Shown here piece after piece: positions 8,019-16,293 of a stretch of 64,000 nt of DNA (position 1 is the stretch's first letter; every line of letters begins with the position of its first letter). Below the pieces are notes generated by a model. That model saw only the letters and a program-made list of their open reading frames with translations, did no database searches and had not been told where the DNA came from. The stretch comes from Trichloromonas sp034006665. GTDB taxonomy: Bacteria; Desulfobacterota; Desulfuromonadia; Desulfuromonadales; Trichloromonadaceae. Position numbers and translations under genes: made by a program. Location of the stretch: the NCBI RefSeq assembly GCF_034006665.1, contig NZ_JAVESI010000014.1, forward strand, positions 11,783 to 75,782. The letters run 5' to 3'.

Positions 8019-10103
8019 ATGGGAAAGTATGAAACGGCCAAACTGCGTAACCTGGGAATTGTCGGGCAAGGGGATGCCGGAAAGACATCCCTGACCGAAG
8101 CAATCCTCTTCAACACCGGCATGACCGATCGTCTCGGCCGGGTCGATGACGGCACCTCGACCATGGACTTCGAGCCCGAAGAGATCAAGCGGCAGATCAC
8201 CATCAGCTCCAGCCTCAACCATTGCGAGTGGGGGGATTGCAGCCTGCATATCGTCGATACCCCCGGCTATACCAACTTTCTTCATGATACCCGCAACTGC
8301 CTGCGCATTCTCGGCGGGGCGGTGCTGGTCGTTTCCTCCGTCGACGGCGTCAAGGCCCAGACCCTGAAGATCTGGGAATGGGCCAACGAGTTTGAAGTAC
8401 CGCGCATCGTCTTCGTCAACAAGATGGACCGCGACCGCGCCGACTTTCTCAAGGCGGTCGACGATGTGCAGAAGAGTCTCGACACCCGCGCCGTCGCCAT
8501 CTCCATGCCGGTCGGATCCGGCGAGGACTTCAAGGGGATCATCGACCTGGTCGACATGAAGGCCCGGTTCTTCAAGTTCGACGGCAAGGGCACCTATGAT
8601 GAGACCGATGTCCCCGCCGAATATCTGGAGGAAGCCCAGCGCCTGCGTACCATCATGGTTGAGGCGGCGGCCGAGGCCGATGACGAATTGATGGAAAAAT
8701 ACCTGGAAACCGAGTCCCTCGACCGCGACGAAATCCTTCGCGGCTTGCGCGAAGGGACCCTGACCAAGGTTTTTACTCCGGTTTTGTGCGGCAGTGCCAC
8801 GGCCAATATCGGCGTACGCAATCTGCTCAATTTCATTGTCAACTGTCTGCCTTCGCCCATCGACAAAGGCATCCAGTACGGTACCAATACGAAGACCGGC
8901 GAAGCCGATCAGCGGCGGCCCGATCCGAAAGAGCCCTTTTCGGCGATGGTCTTCAAGACCATCAGCGATCCCTACGCCGGCAAGCTGACCCTATTCCGCG
9001 TCTATTCGGGCACTCTCAAGAGCGATTCGACGATCTATAACCCGAACAAGGAAGCCACCGAGCGCATCGGCCAGATCTTCGAGCTGGAAGGGAAGAAGCA
9101 GCGCCCGCTGGCCGAGGCCGAAGTCGGCGATATCGTCGCCGTGGCCAAGCTCAAGGAGACCGCCACCGGCGATACCCTCTGCGATGTCGCCAAACCCATC
9201 GTCTATCCCAGCCCGCTGGCTCTCAAGCCGGTGATCTCCTTCGCCCTGGCGGCTAAGAGCAAGGGGGATGAAGACAAGATCATGAGCTCCCTGTATCGGA
9301 TCATGGAGGAAGATCCCACCTACGGCGTGCAGCGCGACGAGGAGACCAAGGAAATGATCCTTTCCGGCATGGGCCAAGTCCATGTCGAGGTCGCGGTAGA
9401 AAAACTCAAGCGCAAGTTTGGGGTCGATGTCCTCCTCAAAGAGCCGAAGGTTCCCTATCGTGAAACCTTCAAAAAGACGGTCAAACAGCATTATCGTCAT
9501 AAAAAGCAGTCGGGCGGTCGCGGCCAGTTTGCCGATGTGCATATCGAAATCGCGCCCCTGGCGCGCGGGGAGGGCTACCAGTTCATCGACAAGGTTGTCG
9601 GGGGGGTCATCCCCCGCCAGTTCATCCCGGCGGTCGACAAGGGGATTCAGGAATCGCTGAAACACGGCATCCTCGCCGGCTATCCGGTGCAGGACTTCTC
9701 GGTCACCCTCTATGACGGATCGCACCACAGCGTCGACTCGTCGGAGATGGCCTTCAAGATCGCCGGGTCCATGGCCTTCAAAAAAGGGATGGAAGAAGCC
9801 AACCCGGTGCTCCTCGAACCGGTGATGCACATGGAAATCACCGTCCCCGACGATTGCGTCGGCGACGTCATCGGCGACATGAACTCCCGACGCGGCAAGG
9901 TTCTCGGAGTTGAGCCCCAGGGCGGCAGCCAGAACATCGCCGTGCAGGTGCCCATGGCCGAGGTGCTCAAGTATGCACCCGAGCTGCGCTCCATGACCTC
10001 GGACCGGGGTCTTTTCACCATGGAATTTTCCCACTACGAAGAAGTACCGCTTCACCTGACGGCCAAGATTTTGGCTGAGCACAAAAGCGCGGAGGCGGAA
10101 TGA
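8019..10103 (+). CDS. Elongation factor G paralogue (EF-G-like GTPase)
   Basis: 694 residues with the full five-domain EF-G layout and a strong AGGAGG ribosome-binding site. The P-loop is GQGDAGKTS, where standard EF-G has a histidine-isoleucine version (AHIDAGKTT). The guanine motif NKMD is present. The G3 motif is DTPGY instead of DTPGH, so the histidine that positions catalytic water in translational GTPases is a tyrosine. These changes place it among EF-G paralogues (EF-G2-like), not the main translocase. The paralogues' roles vary (stress, ribosome recycling) and cannot be fixed here. It is a single-gene unit closed by a strong terminator. Confidence 0.88.
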   Translation: MGKYETAKLRNLGIVGQGDAGKTSLTEAILFNTGMTDRLGRVDDGTSTMDFEPEEIKRQITISSSLNHCEWGDCSLHIVDTPGYTNFLHDTRNCLRILGGAVLVVSSVDGVKAQTLKIWEWANEFEVPRIVFVNKMDRDRADFLKAVDDVQKSLDTRAVAISMPVGSGEDFKGIIDLVDMKARFFKFDGKGTYDETDVPAEYLEEAQRLRTIMVEAAAEADDELMEKYLETESLDRDEILRGLREGTLTKVFTPVLCGSATANIGVRNLLNFIVNCLPSPIDKGIQYGTNTKTGEADQRRPDPKEPFSAMVFKTISDPYAGKLTLFRVYSGTLKSDSTIYNPNKEATERIGQIFELEGKKQRPLAEAEVGDIVAVAKLKETATGDTLCDVAKPIVYPSPLALKPVISFALAAKSKGDEDKIMSSLYRIMEEDPTYGVQRDEETKEMILSGMGQVHVEVAVEKLKRKFGVDVLLKEPKVPYRETFKKTVKQHYRHKKQSGGRGQFADVHIEIAPLARGEGYQFIDKVVGGVIPRQFIPAVDKGIQESLKHGILAGYPVQDFSVTLYDGSHHSVDSSEMAFKIAGSMAFKKGMEEANPVLLEPVMHMEITVPDDCVGDVIGDMNSRRGKVLGVEPQGGSQNIAVQVPMAEVLKYAPELRSMTSDRGLFTMEFSHYEEVPLHLTAKILAEHKSAEAE

Positions 10104-10110
10104 TCGGACT

Positions 10111-10142
10111 CCGGCGGCCCTTTCGGGGGCCGCCGGTTTTTT
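10111..10142 (+). terminator. Rho-independent terminator after the EF-G paralogue
   Basis: A perfect 10-bp GC stem (10111-10120 with 10127-10136) is followed by six T. Confidence 0.92.
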
Positions 10143-10195
10143 GAAGCCCGGGGTTCGGACGACCTGGCGGGTTAACCGGATAAGGCAGGGACACT

Positions 10196-11464
10196 ATGAA
10201 GGACGATGACGATAAGGATTTTACATTCGGACAGCTCGACGACGATTTTACTTCCGATGACGGCTGGGGCCAGTTCGACGCCGAATCGAGCAAGGATTTC
10301 ACTCTTGCCGAGGAGGGCTGGGGGGATGACGGCGCCGTGTCCAAGGAGCCCCCGGCCGATTCCTCACCCCTGCGGGAGGAAGATCATCCCCGACGCAAGA
10401 GCTTGCTGCCGTCGTCGCGCATGTTTTATTACGGCGCTCTGGTTATGCTTCTCTCCGCCGTGGGGTTCTACTATTTCACGTCCAGCCCCTTGCCGCCCGA
10501 TGCCCGGTCCAAGACCGAACCGCTCCCGACCAAACAGACCCTGGAAATGCCGGAACGCCCCGCAGGGGGATCGGTAGCCGTCGGCGAAGGTACGTCGCCA
10601 CCGGTCGCGGAAGGGCAGGTGGCGGTAGCGACGGAGGTTCCCCGGGGGACGTTGCAGGAAATCCCCCCGGCGGTTGAACCTGAAACGCAGCCGATCGGCG
10701 CCGCCTGGTCCACGGATTCGACGACGGCGATCCAACCCCCCGCCTCGGTCTCTCATCCGCCGAAGCCCCAGGAGAGTGGCGAGTTCGCTCAGCCCGCGAA
10801 GCGGACGATCGCTCCGCGCGAGGAGAAGACCGTCAAGGCCGCTCCCGAACCGGTGCGAGTCGCTTCCCTTCCCCCGGCAAAGAGCCCGGAACCGGCTCCG
10901 CAAAAAATCGTGACAAAAAAAACCACGCCGCCACCGAAACCCGCGCCGGAGAAACCGTTGCCGGGAAAATCCGTCCTGGAAAAATCCGTCCCGCCGGCGG
11001 TGGCGAGCGCCGGCGGACCCTTTGTGATTCAGGCCGGTGCCTATGGCGAAACCGCCAACCGCGATCAGGCGATTCGGAAAATCAAGGATCTCGGCTATGA
11101 GGCCCAGGTCACGCCCCTGGCCAGAACCCAGGTCATGACCCGGCTTCTGATTGGTGTCTATCCCCCTGAAATCGCCCGGGCGAAGGCGCGGGAGCTGGAG
11201 CCCGTAGTGCCCAAGAACTTCACCCTGCCCAAAGGGGAATCCCTGGCCCTTTACGCCGGTTCCTACAGCGACCCGAACAAGGCCCGGGCCGCCATCGAGT
11301 CCCTGGCCGCCCGGGGCGTCTCCGTCACCGAGGAGCGAGCCAATCTGGATACCACCTTGTGGCGGGTCTCTTTCGGCGGTTTTGCCGATAAGTCCCAGGC
11401 GGAAACCGCCGCCGCTCGAGCCCGAACCGCCGGGCTCGAGGCGCGGGTTCTGCGCAACCCGTGA
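10196..11464 (+). CDS. SPOR-domain membrane protein
   Basis: 422 residues. The first 75 are cytoplasmic and very acidic (KDDDDKDF). A membrane helix follows (GALVMLLSAVGFYYF), then a 190-residue Pro/Lys/Glu-rich linker. Two C-terminal SPOR-type repeats begin at FVIQAGAYGE and LALYAGSYSD. SPOR domains bind denuded septal peptidoglycan, so the protein is likely recruited to the division site, with the linker spanning the periplasm. The start ATG at 10196 has GGCAGGG upstream. The next gene begins 65 bases on in the same direction. Confidence 0.85.
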   Translation: MKDDDDKDFTFGQLDDDFTSDDGWGQFDAESSKDFTLAEEGWGDDGAVSKEPPADSSPLREEDHPRRKSLLPSSRMFYYGALVMLLSAVGFYYFTSSPLPPDARSKTEPLPTKQTLEMPERPAGGSVAVGEGTSPPVAEGQVAVATEVPRGTLQEIPPAVEPETQPIGAAWSTDSTTAIQPPASVSHPPKPQESGEFAQPAKRTIAPREEKTVKAAPEPVRVASLPPAKSPEPAPQKIVTKKTTPPPKPAPEKPLPGKSVLEKSVPPAVASAGGPFVIQAGAYGETANRDQAIRKIKDLGYEAQVTPLARTQVMTRLLIGVYPPEIARAKARELEPVVPKNFTLPKGESLALYAGSYSDPNKARAAIESLAARGVSVTEERANLDTTLWRVSFGGFADKSQAETAAARARTAGLEARVLRNP

Positions 11465-11529
11465 GGCGGTTATGATGAACCGACGGCGTGAAAGGCTTTT
11501 CACGGCGACCGGCGGAAAGGAGGCCGGCG

Positions 11530-12531
11530 GTGCCGCACAGCGGAACTAGGTCGAACCAGCTGCTGGTGTCGCCGGCGGTGGCCCACCTGGTCAAGGAGGC
11601 CTCCCGCGCGGAGCAGCTGGCGGCGTTGCGCGGTGAGGCGTCCCTGTCCCGCAAGGATCTTCTCACCGTTTTCCTCTTTCTCTTCCAGAGTCCCGACCGG
11701 GGGGTCAAGGATGCGGTCATTGCCGCCCTCTCCGCCGTGGAGAGCGGCGAACTCGCCAATCTCATCGCCGCCCCCGGGGAACTGCATCCCAAACATCTGG
11801 AACTGATCGCGCGGGTGCGCCTGGACGATGTCCAGGTCATCGGCACCCTGCTCAAATCCCCCGACGTCACCCCCCAGACCCTGATCAATATCGCCGGCCA
11901 TTGCCGGGGAGCAATCTTCGCCCTCTTCGCTTCCCAGGAACGACTGCTCGAAAATCGCCCCGAACTGCGCGAGGCGCTCGCCACCAACCCCCGGGTCGAT
12001 GCCGAGACCAAGGTGCGACTGGGTCTGGCGGTTCCCACTCGGGAGGCTGAGGAAGCGGGGGATGAGGCCGACGCCGAGTCCGGGGAGGGGAGCGAAGAGG
12101 AGGCGGTCAATCTCTCCAAATACCAGCAATCGCTGGAGATGCCCGTGGCCGAAAAGATCAAGATGGCGCTCACCGGCGACAAAGAATGGCGCACCATTTT
12201 GATCAAGGACGCCAACAAGCTGGTCTCCGGCGCAGTTCTGAAAAATCCCCGCATCACCGACGGCGAGGTTCTTGCCGTCGCCAAGAACAAAAGTTCCAGT
12301 GAAGAACTGATCCGGCTCATCACCCTCAACAACGAGTGGCTGAAGAATTATGAAATCAAGCGGGCGCTGGTCATGCACGGCCGCACCCCGCTGCCCAAGG
12401 CACTGCGCTTCATGGGTATTCTCAGCGACAAGGATCTCAAATCCCTGGCCAAGAGCCGGGAGGTGTCGTCGGTGCTGGTCAACAATGCCCGGCGCATGCT
12501 GCTGGCCAAGGAGAAGAAGGGCAAGGGATAG
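11530..12531 (+). CDS. Conserved-looking protein of unknown function, helical-repeat type
   Basis: I do not recognise a named family. From the GTG at 11530 (AAAGGAGG six bases upstream, the reason for preferring it over the GTG at 11488) it encodes 333 residues, soluble and almost entirely helical. Repeats of about 35 residues such as HPKHLELIARVRLDDVQVI and DGEVLAVAKNKSSSEELI resemble HEAT or DUF2336-like leucine-rich helical repeats. An acidic break (EAGDEADAESGEGSEEEA) separates two helical halves. It lies between the SPOR gene and a PAS sigma-54 activator whose start is only 28 bases after its stop, so all three may be cotranscribed. No function is assigned. Confidence 0.75.
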   Translation: MPHSGTRSNQLLVSPAVAHLVKEASRAEQLAALRGEASLSRKDLLTVFLFLFQSPDRGVKDAVIAALSAVESGELANLIAAPGELHPKHLELIARVRLDDVQVIGTLLKSPDVTPQTLINIAGHCRGAIFALFASQERLLENRPELREALATNPRVDAETKVRLGLAVPTREAEEAGDEADAESGEGSEEEAVNLSKYQQSLEMPVAEKIKMALTGDKEWRTILIKDANKLVSGAVLKNPRITDGEVLAVAKNKSSSEELIRLITLNNEWLKNYEIKRALVMHGRTPLPKALRFMGILSDKDLKSLAKSREVSSVLVNNARRMLLAKEKKGKG

Positions 12532-12559
12532 GGGAAAAGAGAATATGAAGGAGTCGTTC

Positions 12560-13948
12560 ATGGTTATGAATCCTCCCGACAATATGTTTCAGGCCATCAT
12601 CGAGGAAATGAACGAAGGGGTGATTTTTCTCGACGCCGAGGATCGGATCCGCTATCTCAACCCCGCCGCTGAACGGATCCGCCGGATCTCCGCCGCGAAA
12701 TTCATCGGTCGCCCCATTCATGATCTCCATCCGCCGCGGGTGCATGCCTTGGTCGACGAACTGCTGAACTGTCTCAAAAACGGGACGGCGGTGAACCGGC
12801 ATCGGGTCATCCAGGCTCAGGGGCGTTATTTCGACAATACCTATACGGCGGTGCGCGGCCCCGCCGGGGATTATCGCGGCACCCTTCTTGTCAGCCGCGA
12901 CATCACCGAAAAAAAGGATCTCTCGGAGGAAAATCTCCAGCTGAAAAAGATCCTGGCCCGCCCCTTTACGGCCGACACCTTCGTCGCCGAAAGCCCGGCG
13001 CTCAAGGCCGCTTTGGCCATGGTCGAAGCGGTCGCCCCCCTTGATTCCACCGTGCTGCTCACCGGCGAGAGCGGTACCGGCAAAGAGCTTTTCGTCGCCC
13101 GCCTACACAGCCTCAGCCCCCGTCGGGGTGGACCCCTGGTGAACGTCAACTGCGCGGCGCTCCCCGAACAGCTTGTCGAATCGGAACTCTTCGGCCACGT
13201 CAAGGGCGCTTTCACCGGCGCCGTCGGCAGCCGGCCCGGGCGCTTTCTCCAGGCTCAAGGGGGAACGCTGTTTCTCGACGAGATCGGTGATTTGCCCGCG
13301 GCTGCCCAGGCCAAGCTGCTGCGGGTGCTGCAGGAGCGTTCGGTCCAGGCCGTGGGCGGCAAAGGGGAGACCCCCGTCGATGCGCGCATTGTTGCCGCCA
13401 CCAACCGTGATCTGGAAGAGGATGTGCGCCGGGGGCGTTTTCGTGCCGATCTCTATTTTCGCCTCAATGTCATCCCCATTCACATTCCCCCCTTGCGTCG
13501 TCGGCCCGAGGATATTCTCCCTTTGGCGGAACATTTCCTCGCCCATTTCGCCCGGCGCATGGGCAAGCCGACGCCGGTCCTTTCCGCCGAGGCGCGCGCC
13601 CGGTTGCTGGCTTATGACTTTCCCGGCAATGTGCGCCAGCTCAAGCACGCCATGGAGCGGGCGGTGGCCCTGGGCGCGGGGGAGGTTGTCGAACTTGCCG
13701 ACATGCCAGCGGAATTCGGTGGCGGGCAGCCGGCTCACCCGGTCGCGGCCGTTGTCGGGCAGGGAACTCTGAAGAGCGCCCTGCAGGATTATGAACGGCA
13801 TCTTCTGCTTGCGGCCTTGCGTCGGCACGGCGGACACCGCGCCGCAACCGCCCGCGCTCTGGGAATCTCCCGCAAGGCCCTGTGGGAGAAATTGCAGCGT
13901 TTGGACATCGTCGAAGCGTCACTTTCCAGTAACATGATCGACGCATAG
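12560..13948 (+). CDS. PAS-domain sigma-54 activator
   Basis: 462 residues from the ATG at 12560, which has AAGGAG six bases upstream; the ATG at 12545 is an alternative. An N-terminal PAS domain (MNEGVIFLDAEDRIRYLNPAAERI) takes the place of a receiver, so sensing is direct and cytoplasmic. The AAA+ domain carries GESGTGKE, a standard GAFTGA loop, GGTLFLDEIGDL and FRADLYFRLN. A Fis-type helix-turn-helix (ATARALGISRKALWEKL) ends it. It sits directly upstream of nrfHA, in front of which there is a weak sigma-54-like site, so it may control nitrite reduction. That link is inference from position. Confidence 0.93.
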   Translation: MVMNPPDNMFQAIIEEMNEGVIFLDAEDRIRYLNPAAERIRRISAAKFIGRPIHDLHPPRVHALVDELLNCLKNGTAVNRHRVIQAQGRYFDNTYTAVRGPAGDYRGTLLVSRDITEKKDLSEENLQLKKILARPFTADTFVAESPALKAALAMVEAVAPLDSTVLLTGESGTGKELFVARLHSLSPRRGGPLVNVNCAALPEQLVESELFGHVKGAFTGAVGSRPGRFLQAQGGTLFLDEIGDLPAAAQAKLLRVLQERSVQAVGGKGETPVDARIVAATNRDLEEDVRRGRFRADLYFRLNVIPIHIPPLRRRPEDILPLAEHFLAHFARRMGKPTPVLSAEARARLLAYDFPGNVRQLKHAMERAVALGAGEVVELADMPAEFGGGQPAHPVAAVVGQGTLKSALQDYERHLLLAALRRHGGHRAATARALGISRKALWEKLQRLDIVEASLSSNMIDA

Positions 13949-13998
13949 CCGTTACCTTTTAGTGACATCTTGCGCCTCAAAAGGGCGCCGAAAAAACG

Positions 13999-14036
13999 AC
14001 CCGGGATCTTTTCATCGAGAAAAGCCCGGGTTTTTT
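13999..14036 (+). terminator. Rho-independent terminator after the PAS activator
   Basis: An ACCCGGG/CCCGGGT outer stem and CTTTTC/GAAAAG inner stem are followed by TTTTTT. It separates the activator from nrfHA transcription. Confidence 0.9.
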
Positions 14037-14072
14037 AATGGGTTAAAAAAATCTTGGGGCGCGGCTGCGTAA

Positions 14073-14088
14073 TGGCACAGTTCTGGTA
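14073..14088 (+). promoter_or_regulatory. Possible sigma-54 promoter for nrfHA
   Basis: TGGCAC (14073-14078) is a perfect -24 element. At the correct spacing the -12 reads TGGTA where TTGCA is expected. It is about 85 bases before nrfH and next to a sigma-54 activator gene. The poor -12 keeps this tentative. Confidence 0.35.
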
Positions 14089-14173
14089 AAGTTTAAGGCA
14101 CATTTACGACGCAACCTGTATGCGCACGGCCGGTTATCCGTCACGATATTTTTTTCGAGGGGAGGTGAAGTAA

Positions 14174-14632
14174 ATGGGAAAGTTTAAGAAGTTCTTCTGG
14201 CTGGGACTGGCCGGAGTCGTTATCCTGATCGCGGTGTCGGCTTTCGTCATGTTCGGGCCGCCGAAAATGCTGGCGCGCAGCAGCCAACCCGATTTCTGCG
14301 CCGGCTGTCACGTCATGGAGGCGCAGTACGACGCCTGGGCCCATGTGGGCGCCCACCGCAACATCAAATGCGTCGACTGCCATCTGCCGAACCAGAATGC
14401 CACCGTCCACTACATCTGGAAATCCATCGACGGCCTCAAGGATGCGGTTCTCTTCTATTCGGGACAGGTTTCCGACGACATCGAGCTGACCGGTCATGGC
14501 CGCAAGGTGTTGCAGGCCAACTGTATACGCTGCCACGAAACGACCGTGTCGATGATCGACGACACCCGGGATTGCTGGAAATGCCACCGGGGTGTTCAGC
14601 ATCAGACCAGCGGCACCATTCAGACTCTATAA
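14174..14632 (+). CDS. nrfH: Cytochrome c nitrite reductase small subunit NrfH
   Basis: 152 residues. An N-terminal membrane anchor (GLAGVVILIAVSAFVMF) is followed by four haem c motifs, CAGCH, CVDCH, CIRCH and CWKCH, as in NapC/NrfH-type quinol dehydrogenases. The first motif is followed by VM, the NrfH pattern in which a nearby methionine ligates haem 1. It takes electrons from menaquinol and passes them to NrfA on the periplasmic face. A near-perfect ribosome-binding site (GGGGAGGTGA) precedes the ATG. nrfA begins 46 bases after the stop. Confidence 0.95.
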   Translation: MGKFKKFFWLGLAGVVILIAVSAFVMFGPPKMLARSSQPDFCAGCHVMEAQYDAWAHVGAHRNIKCVDCHLPNQNATVHYIWKSIDGLKDAVLFYSGQVSDDIELTGHGRKVLQANCIRCHETTVSMIDDTRDCWKCHRGVQHQTSGTIQTL

Positions 14633-14678
14633 CATCCCCTTCGATCCGTTCACCTGAAGAAAAAGGAGGCGAAAACTT

Positions 14679-16205
14679 ATGTTCAGGAAATTCCCTATCG
14701 CAGTCCTGTTGATGCCGGCGCTGGCGGCGCTGCTGCTGGCCGGATGCCAGCCGGAGAAGACCGAGGCGGTGCGCCCCGTGAAGATCGCTGAAGGCGAAAT
14801 GGACCCGGCCGAGTGGGGCAAGGCCTATCCGGTCCATTATGACCTGTGGAAAATGACCGAAGAGCCGCAGCCTGCCGGCAAGAGCAAGTACAAAAAAGGC
14901 TGGGACGCCGACGGCATCACCTACGACAAGCTTTCTCAGTACCCCTATATGGCCCTGCTTTTCAACGGCTGGGGGTTTGGTATCGAGTTTAACGAGCCGC
15001 GTGGCCACGCCTACATGGTTCGCGACCAGTTGAAGATTGATGAGTCCCGCCTTGGCTCCGGCGGCGTCTGTCTGACCTGTAAGACCCCCTATGCGCCCAA
15101 GCTCGAAGAGGAAATGGGCGTCAATTATTACATGAAGCCCTACAAGGAGGTGCTCGCCGAGGTTCCCGAGAAGCATCGTGAGCTCGGGGTGGCCTGTGTC
15201 GACTGCCACGACAGCCAGACGATGAAGCTCAAGCTTTCCCGTGAATTCACCCTGGGCAAGGCCCTGAATGTCATGGGCGTCGACCGGAGCAAGCTGACCA
15301 CCCAGCAGATGCGCACCCTGGTCTGCGCCCAGTGCCATGTCACCTATGCGATTCCCAAGAACGATAACAAGAAATCGGTGGGCCTCTACTTCCCCTGGCA
15401 GGGGAGTAAGCTGGGGAATATTTCCATCGAGAATATCATCGCCCAGTTCCGCAATGATCCCACCGTTCTCGAATGGAAACAGACCGTGACCGGCTTCCGG
15501 CTCCCCTTCATTCGCCATCCGGAATTTGAACTTTACTCCAACAGCAGCGTTCACTGGATGGCCGGCGCTTCCTGTACCGACTGCCATATGCCTTACACCA
15601 AGGTCGGTTCGGTAAAGGTTTCCGACCATCGCGTTGCCAGCCCCCTCAAGTCCGATCTCAAGGCTTGCCAGCAGTGCCATGCCGAAGGGCCCGAGTGGTT
15701 GCGGCAGCGGGTTTACGACATCCAGGATCGTACCGTGTCGATGAAGATCCGCGCCGGTTACGCCAACGCCACCGTCGCCAAGCTCTTTGAGCTTACCCAC
15801 AAGGCCCAGGAAGGCGGGACCGTGGTCGATCAGGCCCTCTACGACCAGGCCAAGGAATTCTACTTTGACAGCTTCTTCCGCCTGATCTTCATCGGTGCGG
15901 AAAACTCCATGGGCTTCCACAATCCGCCCGAGGCGGCGCGGGTTCTTTCCGACTCCACCGCCTTCGCCACGAAGGCCGAAGGTCTGCTCCGCCAGGCCCT
16001 GGGCAAGGCCGGAGTCGAACTTCCCGTCGAAATCGATCTCGAACTTGACAAGTATCTCAACGACCGCGGCGAAACCAAGGTCCAGTTCAAGCCCGAGCAG
16101 ATGGTGGAAGATCCCTTCGGGAATCAGGTCCGCTTCAACAGCAAGTCCCTGCCGGTGAAGGTAACGACGGAAAGCCCCACCTCGCGGACACAGCAGGCGG
16201 AATAG
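14679..16205 (+). CDS. nrfA: Ammonia-forming cytochrome c nitrite reductase NrfA
   Basis: 508 residues. The leader ends in the lipobox LLAGC, so it is probably lipid-anchored on the periplasmic side. It has five haem sites: the catalytic CLTCK, in which lysine ligates the active-site haem, then CVDCH, CAQCH, CTDCH and CQQCH. This pattern is diagnostic of NrfA, which reduces nitrite to ammonium with six electrons supplied through NrfH. The CTDCHMPY block near residue 300 is typical. An AAAGGAGG ribosome-binding site precedes it. It is the second gene of the nrfHA operon. Confidence 0.96.
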   Translation: MFRKFPIAVLLMPALAALLLAGCQPEKTEAVRPVKIAEGEMDPAEWGKAYPVHYDLWKMTEEPQPAGKSKYKKGWDADGITYDKLSQYPYMALLFNGWGFGIEFNEPRGHAYMVRDQLKIDESRLGSGGVCLTCKTPYAPKLEEEMGVNYYMKPYKEVLAEVPEKHRELGVACVDCHDSQTMKLKLSREFTLGKALNVMGVDRSKLTTQQMRTLVCAQCHVTYAIPKNDNKKSVGLYFPWQGSKLGNISIENIIAQFRNDPTVLEWKQTVTGFRLPFIRHPEFELYSNSSVHWMAGASCTDCHMPYTKVGSVKVSDHRVASPLKSDLKACQQCHAEGPEWLRQRVYDIQDRTVSMKIRAGYANATVAKLFELTHKAQEGGTVVDQALYDQAKEFYFDSFFRLIFIGAENSMGFHNPPEAARVLSDSTAFATKAEGLLRQALGKAGVELPVEIDLELDKYLNDRGETKVQFKPEQMVEDPFGNQVRFNSKSLPVKVTTESPTSRTQQAE

Positions 16206-16239
16206 GCTGGACAGCTTCTCCTGATGCGGGGAAGAATTG

Positions 16240-16274
16240 CGCGGGCGGAAAGGGGGTTTCCTTTTCCGCCCGCG
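16240..16274 (+). terminator. Strong hairpin between nrfA and the EAL gene
   Basis: A perfect 12-bp stem (16240-16251 with 16263-16274) has an 11-base loop. It lacks a T run (TCTCTT follows), so it may be a weak terminator or an mRNA-stability/attenuation element separating nrfHA from the EAL gene. Confidence 0.55.
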
Positions 16275-16293
16275 TCTCTTGGCACAAGGGGGG

